A stretch of 64,000 nucleotides of DNA from contig OU696578.1 of the NCBI GenBank assembly GCA_916048095.2, positions 74,501-138,500 of the forward strand, given 5' to 3'. This document shows positions 25,900 to 40,480 of the stretch, piece after piece (position 1 is the first letter of the stretch; the number at the start of each line of letters is the position of its first letter). The DNA comes from Sacculina carcini (taxonomy: Eukaryota; Arthropoda; Thecostraca; Sacculinidae). A program made the position numbers and the translations under genes. Under the pieces are notes generated by a model. The model was not told the DNA's origin and did no database searches. It saw only the letters and a program-made list of their open reading frames with translations.

Positions 25900-28800
25900 G
25901 GTAACACTTAGGTAACACTTAAGTAACACTTAGGGTACACTTAGGTAACACTTAGGGCACATTTAGGTAACACTTAGGGCACACTTAGGCAACACTTAGG
26001 GCATACTTAGGTAACACTTAGGGCACACTTAGGTAACACTTAGGGCACACTTAGGTAACACTTAGGGCACACTTAGGTAACACTTAGGGCACACTTAGGT
26101 AACACTTAGGTAACACTTAGGTAACACTTAGGTAACACTTAGGTAACACTTAGGTAACACTTAGGGTACACTTAGGTAACACTTAGGGTACACTTAGGTA
26201 ACACTTAGGGCACACTTAGGTAACACTTAGGGCACACTTAGGTAACACTTAGGGCATACTTAGGTAACACTTAGGGCACACTTAGGTAACACTTAGGGCA
26301 CACTTAGGTAACACTTAGGGTACACTTAGGTAACACTTAGGGCACACTTAGGTAACACTTAGGGCACACTTAGGTAACACTTAGGGCACACTTAGGGCAC
26401 ACTTAGGTAACACTTAGGGCACACTGAGGTAACACTTAGGGCACACTTAGGTAACACTTAGGGCACACTTAGGTAACACTTAGGTAACACTTAGGGCATA
26501 CTTGGGTAACACTTAGGGCACACTTAGGGCACACTTAGGTAACACTTAGGGCACACTGAGGTAACACTTAGGGCACACTTAGGTAACACTTAGGGCACAC
26601 TTAGGTAACACTTAAGGCACACTTAGGTAACACTTAGGGCACACTTAGGTAACACTTAGGGTACACTTAGGTAACACTTAGGGCACACTTATGTAACACT
26701 TAGGGCACACTTAGGTAACACTTAGGTCACACTTAGGTAACACTTAGGGCATACTTAGGTAAAACTTAGGGCACACTTAGGTAACACTTAGGGCACACTT
26801 AGGGCACACTTAGGTAACACTTAGGGCACACTTAGGTAACACTTAGGTAACACTTAGGTAACACTTAGGTAACACTTAGGGCACACTTAGGTAGCACTTG
26901 GGGCACACTTAGGTAACACTTAGGGCACACTTAGGTAACACTTAGGGCACACTTAGGTAGCACTTAGGGCACACTTAGGGCACACTTAGGGCACACTTAG
27001 GTAACACTTAGGGCACACTTAGGTAACACTTAGGGCACACTTAGGTAACACTTAGGGCACACTTAGGTAAAACTTAGGGCACACTTAGGTAACACTTAGG
27101 TAACACTTAGGTAACACTTAGGGCACACTTAGGTAACACTTAGGGCACACTTAGGTAACACTTAGGTAACACTTAGGTAACACTTAGGGCACACTTAGGG
27201 CACACTTAGGTAACACTTAGGGCACACTTAGGGCACACTTAGGTAACACTTAGGTAACACTTAGGTAACACTTAGGTAACACTTAAGTAACACTTAGGGT
27301 ACACTTAGGTAACACTTAGGGCACACTTAGGTAACACTTAGGGCACACTTAGGCAACACTTAGGGCATACTTAGGTAACACTTAGGGCACACTTAGGTAA
27401 CACTTAGGGCACATTTAGGTAACACTTAGGGCACACTTAGGTAACACTTAGGGCACACTTAGGTAACACTTAGGTAACACTTAGGTAACACTTAGGTAAC
27501 ACTTAGGTAACACTTAGGTAACACTTAGGGTACACTTAGGTAACACTTAGGGCACACTTAGGTAACACTTAGGGCACACTTAGGTAACACTTAGGGCATA
27601 CTTAGGTAACACTTAGGGCACACTTAGGTAACACTTAGGGCACACTTAGGTAACACTTAGGTAACACTTAGGGTACACTTAGGTAACACTTAGGGCACAC
27701 TTAGGTAACACTTAGGGCACACTTAGGCAACACTTAGGGCATACTTAGGCAACACTTAGGGCATACTTAGGTAACACTTAGGGCACACTTAGGTAACACT
27801 TAGGGCACACTTAGGTAACACTTAGGGCACACTTAGGTAACACTTAGGGCACAATTAGGTAACACTTAGGTAACACTTAGGTAACACTTAGGTAACACTT
27901 AGGTAACACTTAGGTAACACTTAGGGTACACTTAGGTAACACTTAGGGCACACTTAGGTAACACTTAGGGCACACTTAGGTAACACTTAGGGCATACTTA
28001 GGTAACACTTAGGGCACACTTAGGTAACACTTAGGGCACACTTAGGTAACACTTAGGGTACACTTAGGTAACACTTAGGGCACACTTAGGTAACACTTAG
28101 GGCACACTTAGGCAACACTTAGGGCATACTTAGGTAACACTTAGGGCACACTTAGGTAACACTTAGGGCACACTTAGGTAACACTTAGGGCACACTTAGG
28201 TAACACTTAGGGCACACTTAGGTAACACTTAGGGCACACTTAGGGCACACTTAGGTAACACTTAGGGCACACTTAGGGCACACTTAGGTAACACTTAGGG
28301 CACACTGAGGTAACACTTAGGGCACACTTAGGTAACACTTAGGTAACACTTGGGTAACGCTTAGGTAACACTTAGGTAACACTTAGGTAACACTTAGGTA
28401 ACACTTAGGGTACACTTAGGTACCACTTAGGGCACACTTAGGTAACACTTAGGGCACACTTAGGCAACACTTAGGGCATACTTAGGTAACACTTAGGGCA
28501 CACTTAGGTAACACTTAGGGCACACTTAGGTAACACTTAGGGCACACTTAGGTAACACTTAGGGCACACTTAGGTAACACTTAGGTAACACTTAGGTAAC
28601 ACTTAGGTAACACTTAGGGTACACTTAGGTAACACTTAGGGCACACTTAGGTAACACTTAGGGCACACTTAGGTAACACTTAGGGCACACGTAGGTAACA
28701 CTTAGGGCACACGTAGGTAACACTTAGGGCACACTTAGGTAACACTTAGGGCACACTTAGGTAACACTTAGGTAACACTTAGGGCACACGTAGGTAACAC

Positions 28801-29700
28801 TTAGGGCACACTTAGGTAACACTTAGGGCACACTTAGGTAACACTTAGGTAACACTTAGGGCACACTTAGGTAACACTTAGGGCACACTTAGGTAACACT
28901 TAGGGCACACTTAGGTAACACTTAGGGCACACTTAGGTAACACTTAGGGCACACTTAGGTAACACTTAGGGCACACTTAGGTAACACTTAGGTAACACTT
29001 AGGTAACACTTAGGTAACACTTAGGTAACACTTAGGTAACACTTAGGTAACACTTAGGGTACACTTAGGTAACACTTAGGTAACACTTAGGTAACACTTA
29101 GGTAACACTTAGGTAACACTTAGGTAACACTTAGGGTACACTTAGGTAACACTTAGGGCACACTTAGGTAACACTTAGGGCACACTTAGGTAACACTTAG
29201 GGCATACTTAGGTAACACTTAGGGCACACTTAGGTAACACTTAGGGCACACTTAGGGCACACTTAGGTAACACTTAGGGCACACTTAGGTAACACTTAGG
29301 GCACACGTAGGTAACACTTAGGGCACACTTAGGTAACACTTAGGGCACACTTAGGTAACACTTTGGGCACACTTAGGTAACACTTAGGTAACACTTAGGG
29401 CACACTTAGGTAACACTTAGGGCACACTTAGGGCACACTTAGGTAACACTTAGGGCACACTGAGGTAACACTTAGGGCACACTTAGGTAACACTTAGGGC
29501 ACACTTAGGTAACACTTAGGTAACACTTAGGGCACACTTGGGTAACACCTAGGGCACACTTAGGGCTCACTTAGGTAACACTTAGGGCACAATGAGGTAA
29601 CACTTAGGGCACACTTAGGTAACACTTAGGGCACACTTAGGTAACACTTAGGGCACACTTAGGTAACACTTAGGGCACACTTAGGTAACACTTAGGGCAA
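25900..29700 (+). repeat. Tandem block of about 4.1 kb, copy 1
   Basis: This block is followed directly by a related copy at about 30,000-33,600. ACTTAAG lies at 25,921 and 30,035 (lag 4,114 bp, 374 units). TTATGTAAC lies at 26,692 and 30,817 (lag 4,125), CACGTAGG at 28,690 and 32,551 (lag 3,861) and CCTAGG at 29,548 and 33,288 (lag 3,740). All lags are multiples of 11. This region is also part of the second 16.8-kb copy, so the duplication to the right happened in addition to that event. Confidence 0.78.
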
Positions 29701-29999
29701 ACTTAGGTAACACTTAGGGCACACTTAGGTAACACTTAGGGCACACTTAGGTAACACTTAGGGCACACTTAGGTAACACTTAGGGCACACTTAGGTAACA
29801 CTTAGGGCACACTTAGGTAACACTTAGGGCATACTTAGGTAACACTTAGGGCACACTTAGGTAACACTTAGGGCACACTTAGGGCACACTTAGGTAACAC
29901 TTAGGGCACACTTAGGTAACACTTAGGTAACACTTAGGGCATACTTGGGTAACACTTAGGGCACACTTAGGGCACACTTAGGTAACACTTAGGGCACAC

Positions 30000-32900
30000 T
30001 GAGGTAACACTTAGGTAACACTTAGGTAACACTTAAGTAACACTTAGGGTACACTTAGGTAACACTTAGGGCACATTTAGGTAACACTTAGGGCACACTT
30101 AGGCAACACTTAGGGCATACTTAGGTAACACTTAGGGCACACTTAGGTAACACTTAGGGCACACTTAGGTAACACTTAGGGCACACTTAGGTAACACTTA
30201 GGGCACACTTAGGTAACACTTAGGTAACACTTAGGTAACACTTAGGTAACACTTAGGTAACACTTAGGTAACACTTAGGGTACACTTAGGTAACACTTAG
30301 GGTACACTTAGGTAACACTTAGGGCACACTTAGGTAACACTTAGGGCACACTTAGGTAACACTTAGGGCATACTTAGGTAACACTTAGGGCACACTTAGG
30401 TAACACTTAGGGCACACTTAGGTAACACTTAGGGTACACTTAGGTAACACTTAGGGCACACTTAGGTAACACTTAGGGCACACTTAGGTAACACTTAGGG
30501 CACACTTAGGGCACACTTAGGTAACACTTAGGGCACACTGAGGTAACACTTAGGGCACACTTAGGTAACACTTAGGGCACACTTAGGTAACACTTAGGTA
30601 ACACTTAGGTAACACTTAGGGCATACTTGGGTAACACTTAGGGCACACTTAGGGCACACTTAGGTAACACTTAGGGCACACTGAGGTAACACTTAGGGCA
30701 CACTTAGGTAACACTTAGGGCACACTTAGGTAACACTTAAGGCACACTTAGGTAACACTTAGGGCACACTTAGGTAACACTTAGGGTACACTTAGGTAAC
30801 ACTTAGGGCACACTTATGTAACACTTAGGGCACACTTAGGTAACACTTAGGTCACACTTAGGTAACACTTAGGGCATACTTAGGTAAAACTTAGGGCACA
30901 CTTAGGTAACACTTAGGGCACACTTAGGGCACACTTAGGTAACACTTAGGGCACACTTAGGTAACACTTAGGTAACACTTAGGTAACACTTAGGTAACAC
31001 TTAGGGCACACTTAGGTAGCACTTGGGGCACACTTAGGTAACACTTAGGGCACACTTAGGTAACACTTAGGGCACACTTAGGTAGCACTTAGGGCACACT
31101 TAGGGCACACTTAGGGCACACTTAGGTAACACTTAGGGCACACTTAGGTAACACTTAGGGCACACTTAGGTAACACTTAGGGCACACTTAGGTAAAACTT
31201 AGGGCACACTTAGGTAACACTTAGGTAACACTTAGGTAACACTTAGGGCACACTTAGGTAACACTTAGGGCACACTTAGGTAACACTTAGGTAACACTTA
31301 GGTAACACTTAGGGCACACTTAGGGCACACTTAGGTAACACTTAGGGCACACTTAGGGCACACTTAGGTAACACTTAGGTAACACTTAGGTAACACTTAG
31401 GTAACACTTAAGTAACACTTAGGGTACACTTAGGTAACACTTAGGGCACATTTAGGTAACACTTAGGGCACACTTAGGCAACACTTAGGGCATACTTAGG
31501 TAACACTTAGGGCACACTTAGGTAACACTTAGGGCACATTTAGGTAACACTTAGGGCACACTTAGGTAACACTTAGGGCACACTTAGGTAACACTTAGGT
31601 AACACTTAGGTAACACTTAGGTAACACTTAGGTAACACTTAGGGTACACTTAGGTAACACTTAGGGCACACTTAGGTAACACTTAGGGCACACTTAGGTA
31701 ACACTTAGGGCACACTTAGGTAACACTTAGGGCACACTTAGGGCACACTTAGGTAACACTTAGGTAACACTTAGGTAACACTTAGGTAACACTTAAGTAA
31801 CACTTAGGGTACACTTAGGTAACACTTAGGGCACATTTAGGTAACACTTAGGGCACACTTAGGCAACACTTAGGGCATACTTAGGTAACACTTAGGGCAC
31901 ACTTAGGTAACACTTAGGGCACATTTAGGTAACACTTAGGGCACACTTAGGTAACACTTAGGGCACACTTAGGTAACACTTAGGTAACACTTAGGTAACA
32001 CTTAGGTAACACTTAGGTAACACTTAGGTAACACTTAGGGTACACTTAGGTAACACTTAGGGCACACTTAGGTAACACTTAGGGCACACTTAGGTAACAC
32101 TTAGGGCATACTTAGGTAACACTTAGGGCACACTTAGGTAACACTTAGGGCACACTTAGGTAACACTTAGGGTACACTTAGGTAACACTTAGGGCACACT
32201 TAGGTAACACTTAGGGCACACTTAGGCAACACTTAGGGCATACTTAGGCAACACTTAGGGCATACTTAGGTAACACTTAGGGCACACTTAGGTAACACTT
32301 AGGGCACACTTAGGTAACACTTAGGGCACACTTAGGTAACACTTAGGGCACAATTAGGTAACACTTAGGTAACACTTAGGTAACACTTAGGTAACACTTA
32401 GGTAACACTTAGGTAACACTTAGGTAACACTTAGGGTACACTTAGGTAACACTTAGGGCACACTTAGGTAACACTTAGGGCACACTTAGGTAACACTTAG
32501 GGCACACTTAGGTAACACTTAGGGCACACTTAGGTAACACTTAGGGCACACGTAGGTAACACTTAGGGCACACGTAGGTAACACTTAGGGCACACTTAGG
32601 TAACACTTAGGGCACACTTAGGTAACACTTAGGTAACACTTAGGGCACACGTAGGTAACACTTAGGGCACACTTAGGTAACACTTAGGGCACACTTAGGT
32701 AACACTTAGGTAACACTTAGGGCACACTTAGGTAACACTTAGGGCACACTTAGGTAACACTTAGGGCACACTTAGGTAACACTTAGGGCACACTTAGGTA
32801 ACACTTAGGGCACACTTAGGTAACACTTAGGGCACACTTAGGTAACACTTAGGTAACACTTAGGTAACACTTAGGTAACACTTAGGTAACACTTAGGTAA

Positions 32901-33600
32901 CACTTAGGTAACACTTAGGGTACACTTAGGTAACACTTAGGTAACACTTAGGTAACACTTAGGTAACACTTAGGTAACACTTAGGTAACACTTAGGGTAC
33001 ACTTAGGTAACACTTAGGGCACACTTAGGTAACACTTAGGGCACACTTAGGTAACACTTAGGGCATACTTAGGTAACACTTAGGGCACACTTAGGTAACA
33101 CTTAGGGCACACTTAGGGCACACTTAGGTAACACTTAGGGCACACTTAGGTAACACTTAGGGCACACGTAGGTAACACTTAGGGCACACTTAGGTAACAC
33201 TTAGGGCACACTTAGGTAACACTTAGGGCACACTTAGGTAACACTTAGGGCACACTTAGGTAACACTTAGGGCACACTTGGGTAACACCTAGGGCACACT
33301 TAGGGCTCACTTAGGTAACACTTAGGGCACAATGAGGTAACACTTAGGGCACACTTAGGTAACACTTAGGGCACACTTAGGTAACACTTAGGGCACACTT
33401 AGGTAACACTTAGGGCACACTTAGGTAACACTTAGGGCACACTTAGGTAACACTTAGGGCAAACTTAGGTAACACTTAGGGCACACTTAGGTAACACTTA
33501 GGGCACACTTAGGTAACACTTAGGGCACACTTAGGTAACACTTAGGGCACACTTAGGTAACACTTAGGGCACACTTAGGTAACACTTAGGGCATACTTAG
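30000..33600 (+). repeat. Tandem block of about 4.1 kb, copy 2, internally shortened
   Basis: This copy has one extra A unit near 30,595. It has also lost 24 units net between the TTATGTAAC and CACGTAGG landmarks. The lost stretch includes the AACGCTT and GGTACC marks present at 28,358 in copy 1. The loss was a whole number of units. The right part merges into the block shared with 13,260-15,832, so the boundaries overlap. Confidence 0.72.
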
Positions 33601-35412
33601 GTAACACTTAGGGCACACTTAGGTAACACTTAGGGCACACTTAGGGCACACTTAGGTAACACTTAGGGCACACTTAGGTAACACTTAGGTAACACTTAGG
33701 GCATACTTGGGTAACACTTAGGGCACACTTAGGGCACACTTAGGTAACACTTAGGGCACACTGAGGTAACACTTAGGTAACACTTAGGTAACACTTAAGT
33801 AACACTTAGGTAACACTTAGGGCACATTTAGGTAACACTTAGGGCACACTTAGGCAACACTTAGGGCATACTTAGGTAACACTTAGGGCACACTTAGGTA
33901 ACACTTAGGGCACACTTAGGTAACACTTAGGGCACACTTAGGTAACACTTAGGGCACACTTAGGTAACACTTAGGTAACACTTAGGTAACACTTAGGTAA
34001 CACTTAGGTAACACTTAGGGTACACTTAGGTAACACTTAGGGCACACTTAGGTAACACTTAGGGCACATTTAGGTAACACTTAGGGCACACTTAGGTAAC
34101 ACTTAGGGCACACTTAGGTAACACTTAGGTAACACTTAGGTAACACTTAGGTAACACTTAGGTAACACTTAGGGTACACTTAGGTAACACTTAGGACACA
34201 CTTAGGTAACACTTAGGGCACACTTAGGTAACACTTAGGGCACACTTAGGTAACACTTAGGGCACACTTAGGGCACACTTAGGTAACACTTAGGTAACAC
34301 TTAGGTAACACTTAGGTAACACTTAAGTAACACTTAGGGTACACTTAGGTAACACTTAGGGCACATTTAGGTAACACTTAGGGCACACTTAGGCAACACT
34401 TAGGGCATACTTAGGTAACACTTAGGGCACACTTAGGTAACACTTAGGGCACATTTAGGTAACACTTAGGGCACACTTAGGTAACACTTAGGGCACACTT
34501 AGGTAACACTTAGGTAACACTTAGGTAACACTTAGGTAACACTTAGGTAACACTTAGGTAACACTTAGGGTACACTTAGGTAACACTTAGGGCACACTTA
34601 GGTAACACTTAGGGCACACTTAGGTAACACTTAGGGCATACTTAGGTAACACTTAGGGCATACTTAGGTAACACTTAGGGCACACTTAGGTAACACTTAG
34701 GGCACACTTAGGTAACACTTAGGGTACACTTAGGTAACACTTAGGGCACACTTAGGTAACACTTAGGGCACACTTAGGCAACACTTAGGGCATACTTAGG
34801 TAACACTTAGGGCACACTTAGGTAACACTTAGGGCACACTTAGGTAACACTTAGGGCACACTTAGGTAACACTTAGGGCACACTTAGGTAACACTTAGGG
34901 CACACTTAGGGCACACTTAGGTAACACTTAGGGCACACTTAGGGCACACTTAGGTAACACTTAGGGCACACTGAGGTAACACTTAGGGCACACTTAGGTA
35001 ACACTTAGGTAACACTTGGGTAACGCTTAGGTAACACTTAGGTAACACTTAGGTAACACTTAGGTAACACTTAGGGTACACTTAGGTACCACTTAGGGCA
35101 CACTTAGGTAACACTTAGGGCACACTTAGGGCACACTTAGGTAACACTTAGGGCACACTTAGGGCACACTTAGGTAACACTTAGGGCACACTGAGGTAAC
35201 ACTTAGGGCACACTTAGGTAACACTTAGGTAACACTTGGGTAACGCTTAGGTAACACTTAGGTAACACTTAGGTAACACTTAGGTAACACTTAGGGTACA
35301 CTTAGGTACCACTTAGGGCACACTTAGGTAACACTTAGGGCACACTTAGGCAACACTTAGGGCATACTTAGGTAACACTTAGGGCACACTTAGGTAACAC
35401 TTAGGGCACACT
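32850..35412 (+). repeat. Duplicated block, copy 2 (lag 19,591/19,580 bp)
   Basis: This is the partner of 13,260-15,832. It lacks one C unit (ACTTAGGGTAC) that follows ACTTAAGTAAC in the first copy (about 14,216), giving a clean single-unit deletion near 33,804. It keeps the 220-bp tandem pair of AACGCTT/GGTACC marks. The left boundary is approximate. Confidence 0.82.
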
Positions 35413-36138
35413 TAGGTAACACTTAGGGCACACTTAGGTAACACTTAGGGCACACTTAGGTAACACTTAGGTAACACTTAGGTAACACTTAGGTAACACT
35501 TAGGGTACACTTAGGTAACACTTAGGGCACACTTAGGTAACACTTAGGGCACACTTAGGTAACACTTAGGGCACACGTAGGTAACACTTAGGGCACACGT
35601 AGGTAACACTTAGGGCACACTTAGGTAACACTTAGGGCACACTTAGGTAACACTTAGGTAACACTTAGGGCACACGTAGGTAACACTTAGGGCACACTTA
35701 GGTAACACTTAGGGCACACTTAGGTAACACTTAGGTAACACTTAGGGCACACTTAGGTAACACTTAGGGCACACTTAGGTAACACTTAGGGCACACTTAG
35801 GTAACACTTAGGGCACACTTAGGTAACACTTAGGGCAAACTTAGGTAACACTTAGGGCACACTTAGGTAACACTTAGGGCACACTTAGGTAACACTTAGG
35901 GCACACTTAGGTAACACTTAGGGCACACTTAGGTAACACTTAGGGCACACTTAGGTAACACTTAGGGCATACTTAGGTAACACTTAGGGCACACTTAGGT
36001 AACACTTAGGGCACACTTAGGGCACACTTAGGTAACACTTAGGGCACACTTAGGTAACACTTAGGTAACACTTAGGGCATACTTGGGTAACACTTAGGGC
36101 ACACTTAGGGCACACTTAGGTAACACTTAGGGCACACT

Positions 36139-39100
36139 GAGGTAACACTTAGGTAACACTTAGGTAACACTTAAGTAACACTTAGGGTACACTTAGGTAA
36201 CACTTAGGGCACATTTAGGTAACACTTAGGGCACACTTAGGCAACACTTAGGGCATACTTAGGTAACACTTAGGGCACACTTAGGTAACACTTAGGGCAC
36301 ACTTAGGTAACACTTAGGGCACACTTAGGTAACACTTAGGGCACACTTAGGTAACACTTAGGTAACACTTAGGTAACACTTAGGTAACACTTAGGTAACA
36401 CTTAGGTAACACTTAGGTAACACTTAGGGTACACTTAGGTAACACTTAGGGCACACTTAGGTAACACTTAGGGCACATTTAGGTAACACTTAGGGCACAC
36501 TTAGGTAACACTTAGGGCACACTTAGGTAACACTTAGGTAACACTTAGGTAACACTTAGGTAACACTTAGGTAACACTTAGGGTACACTTAGGTAACACT
36601 TAGGACACACTTAGGTAACACTTAGGGCACACTTAGGTAACACTTAGGGCACACTTAGGTAACACTTAGGGCACACTTAGGGCACACTTAGGTAACACTT
36701 AGGTAACACTTAGGTAACACTTAGGTAACACTTAAGTAACACTTAGGGTACACTTAGGTAACACTTAGGGCACATTTAGGTAACACTTAGGGCACACTTA
36801 GGCAACACTTAGGGCATACTTAGGTAACACTTAGGGCACACTTAGGTAACACTTAGGGCACATTTAGGTAACACTTAGGGCACACTTAGGTAACACTTAG
36901 GGCACACTTAGGTAACACTTAGGTAACACTTAGGTAACACTTAGGTAACACTTAGGTAACACTTAGGTAACACTTAGGGTACACTTAGGTAACACTTAGG
37001 GCACACTTAGGTAACACTTAGGGCACACTTAGGTAACACTTAGGGCATACTTAGGTAACACTTAGGGCATACTTAGGTAACACTTAGGGCACACTTAGGT
37101 AACACTTAGGGCACACTTAGGTAACACTTAGGGTACACTTAGGTAACACTTAGGGCACACTTAGGTAACACTTAGGGCACACTTAGGCAACACTTAGGGC
37201 ATACTTAGGTAACACTTAGGGCACACTTAGGTAACACTTAGGGCACACTTAGGTAACACTTAGGGCACACTTAGGTAACACTTAGGGCACACTTAGGTAA
37301 CACTTAGGGCACACTTAGGGCACACTTAGGTAACACTTAGGGCACACTTAGGGCACACTTAGGTAACACTTAGGGCACACTGAGGTAACACTTAGGGCAC
37401 ACTTAGGTAACACTTAGGTAACACTTGGGTAACGCTTAGGTAACACTTAGGTAACACTTAGGTAACACTTAGGTAACACTTAGGGTACACTTAGGTACCA
37501 CTTAGGGCACACTTAGGTAACACTTAGGGCACACTTAGGGCACACTTAGGTAACACTTAGGGCACACTTAGGGCACACTTAGGTAACACTTAGGGCACAC
37601 TTAGGTAACACTTAGGGCACACTTAGGTAACACTTAGGGCACACGTAGGTAACACTTAGGGCACACGTAGGTAACACTTAGGGCACACTTAGGTAACACT
37701 TAGGGCACACTTAGGTAACACTTAGGTAACACTTAGGGCACACGTAGGTAACACTTAGGGCACACTTAGGTAACACTTAGGGCACACTTAGGTAACACTT
37801 AGGTAACACTTAGGGCACACTTAGGTAACACTTAGGGCACACTTAGGTAACACTTAGGGCACACTTAGGTAACACTTAGGGCACACTTAGGTAACACTTA
37901 GGGCAAACTTAGGTAACACTTAGGGCACACTTAGGTAACACTTAGGGCACACTTAGGTAACACTTAGGGCACACTTAGGTAACACTTAGGGCACACTTAG
38001 GTAACACTTAGGGCACACTTAGGTAACACTTAGGGCATACTTAGGTAACACTTAGGGCACACTTAGGTAACACTTAGGGCACACTTAGGGCACACTTAGG
38101 TAACACTTAGGGCACACTTAGGTAACACTTAGGTAACACTTAGGGCATACTTGGGTAACACTTAGGGCACACTTAGGGCACACTTAGGTAACACTTAGGG
38201 CACACTGAGGTAACACTTAGGTAACACTTAGGTAACACTTAAGTAACACTTAGGGTACACTTAGGTAACACTTAGGGCACATTTAGGTAACACTTAGGGC
38301 ACACTTAGGCAACACTTAGGGCATACTTAGGTAACACTTAGGGCACACTTAGGTAACACTTAGGGCACACTTAGGTAACACTTAGGGCACACTTAGGTAA
38401 CACTTAGGGCACACTTAGGTAACACTTAGGTAACACTTAGGTAACACTTAGGTAACACTTAGGTAACACTTAGGTAACACTTAGGGTACACTTAGGTAAC
38501 ACTTAGGGCACACTTAGGTAACACTTAGGGCACATTTAGGTAACACTTAGGGCACACTTAGGTAACACTTAGGGCACACTTAGGTAACACTTAGGTAACA
38601 CTTAGGTAACACTTAGGTAACACTTAGGTAACACTTAGGGTACACTTAGGTAACACTTAGGACACACTTAGGTAACACTTAGGGCACACTTAGGTAACAC
38701 TTAGGGCACACTTAGGTAACACTTAGGGCACACTTAGGGCACACTTAGGTAACACTTAGGTAACACTTAGGTAACACTTAGGTAACACTTAAGTAACACT
38801 TAGGGTACACTTAGGTAACACTTAGGGCACATTTAGGTAACACTTAGGGCACACTTAGGCAACACTTAGGGCATACTTAGGTAACACTTAGGGCACACTT
38901 AGGTAACACTTAGGGCACATTTAGGTAACACTTAGGGCACACTTAGGTAACACTTAGGGCACACTTAGGTAACACTTAGGTAACACTTAGGTAACACTTA
39001 GGTAACACTTAGGTAACACTTAGGTAACACTTAGGGTACACTTAGGTAACACTTAGGGCACACTTAGGTAACACTTAGGGCACACTTAGGTAACACTTAG

Positions 39101-40480
39101 GGCATACTTAGGTAACACTTAGGGCATACTTAGGTAACACTTAGGGCACACTTAGGTAACACTTAGGGCACACTTAGGTAACACTTAGGGTACACTTAGG
39201 TAACACTTAGGGCACACTTAGGTAACACTTAGGGCACACTTAGGCAACACTTAGGGCATACTTAGGTAACACTTAGGGCACACTTAGGTAACACTTAGGG
39301 CACACTTAGGTAACACTTAGGGCACACTTAGGTAACACTTAGGGCACACTTAGGTAACACTTAGGGCACACTTAGGGCACACTTAGGTAACACTTAGGGC
39401 ACACTTAGGGCACACTTAGGTAACACTTAGGGCACACTGAGGTAACACTTAGGGCACACTTAGGTAACACTTAGGTAACACTTGGGTAACGCTTAGGTAA
39501 CACTTAGGTAACACTTAGGTAACACTTAGGTAACACTTAGGGTACACTTAGGTACCACTTAGGGCACACTTAGGTAACACTTAGGGCACACTTAGGGCAC
39601 ACTTAGGTAACACTTAGGGCACACTTAGGGCACACTTAGGTAACACTTAGGGCACACTGAGGTAACACTTAGGGCACACTTAGGTAACACTTAGGTAACA
39701 CTTGGGTAACGCTTAGGTAACACTTAGGTAACACTTAGGTAACACTTAGGTAACACTTAGGGTACACTTAGGTACCACTTAGGGCACACTTAGGTAACAC
39801 TTAGGGCACACTTAGGCAACACTTAGGGCATACTTAGGTAACACTTAGGGCACACTTAGGTAACACTTAGGGCACACTTAGGTAACACTTAGGGCACACT
39901 TAGGTAACACTTAGGGCACACTTAGGTAACACTTAGGTAACACTTAGGTAACACTTAGGTAACACTTAGGGTACACTTAGGTAACACTTAGGGCACACTT
40001 AGGTAACACTTAGGGCACACTTAGGTAACACTTAGGGCACACGTAGGTAACACTTAGGGCACACGTAGGTAACACTTAGGGCACACTTAGGTAACACTTA
40101 GGGCACACTTAGGTAACACTTAGGTAACACTTAGGGCACACGTAGGTAACACTTAGGGCACACTTAGGTAACACTTAGGGCACACTTAGGTAACACTTAG
40201 GTAACACTTAGGGCACACTTAGGTAACACTTAGGGCACACTTAGGTAACACTTAGGGCACACTTAGGTAACACTTAGGGCACACTTAGGTAACACTTAGG
40301 GCACACTTAGGTAACACTTAGGGCACACTTAGGTAACACTTAGGTAACACTTAGGTAACACTTAGGTAACACTTAGGTAACACTTAGGTAACACTTAGGT
40401 AACACTTAGGGTACACTTAGGTAACACTTAGGTAACACTTAGGTAACACTTAGGTAACACTTAGGTAACACTTAGGTAAC
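36139..40480 (+). repeat. Tandem blocks with about 2,060-bp period
   Basis: The composite pattern ACTGAGG ... ACTTAAG ... GGACAC ... AACGCTT recurs with lags of 2,057 to 2,068 bp: ACTGAGG at 36,139 and 38,207, GGACAC at 36,604 and 38,661, AACGCTT at 37,433 and 39,490. The one-unit change of lag between the first two marks shows a single-unit gain or loss. The preceding block starting at 33,763 has a lag of 2,376-2,409 bp to this one, so period lengths vary by whole units along the array. At about 40,480 a run of A units leads to another ACTTAAG (40,485). Confidence 0.8.

Larger units (their letters stand above)
16798..30035 (+). repeat. Large duplicated segment, copy 2 (lag 16,797 bp)
   Basis: This is the downstream copy of 1-13,260. 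Its lag is 16,797 bp up to the ATGAGG landmark at 29,594 and 16,775 bp from the GCAAAC landmark at 29,698 onwards. One 22-bp A+B dimer was therefore lost here or gained in copy 1 between these marks. Copy-specific substitutions include GGACAC at about 20,655 where copy 1 has GGGCAC, and an ordinary B unit near 21,069 where copy 1 has ACTTGGGGTAC (near 4,271). The very small number of differences I saw over 13 kb suggests a recent duplication or recent homogenisation. Confidence 0.88.
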
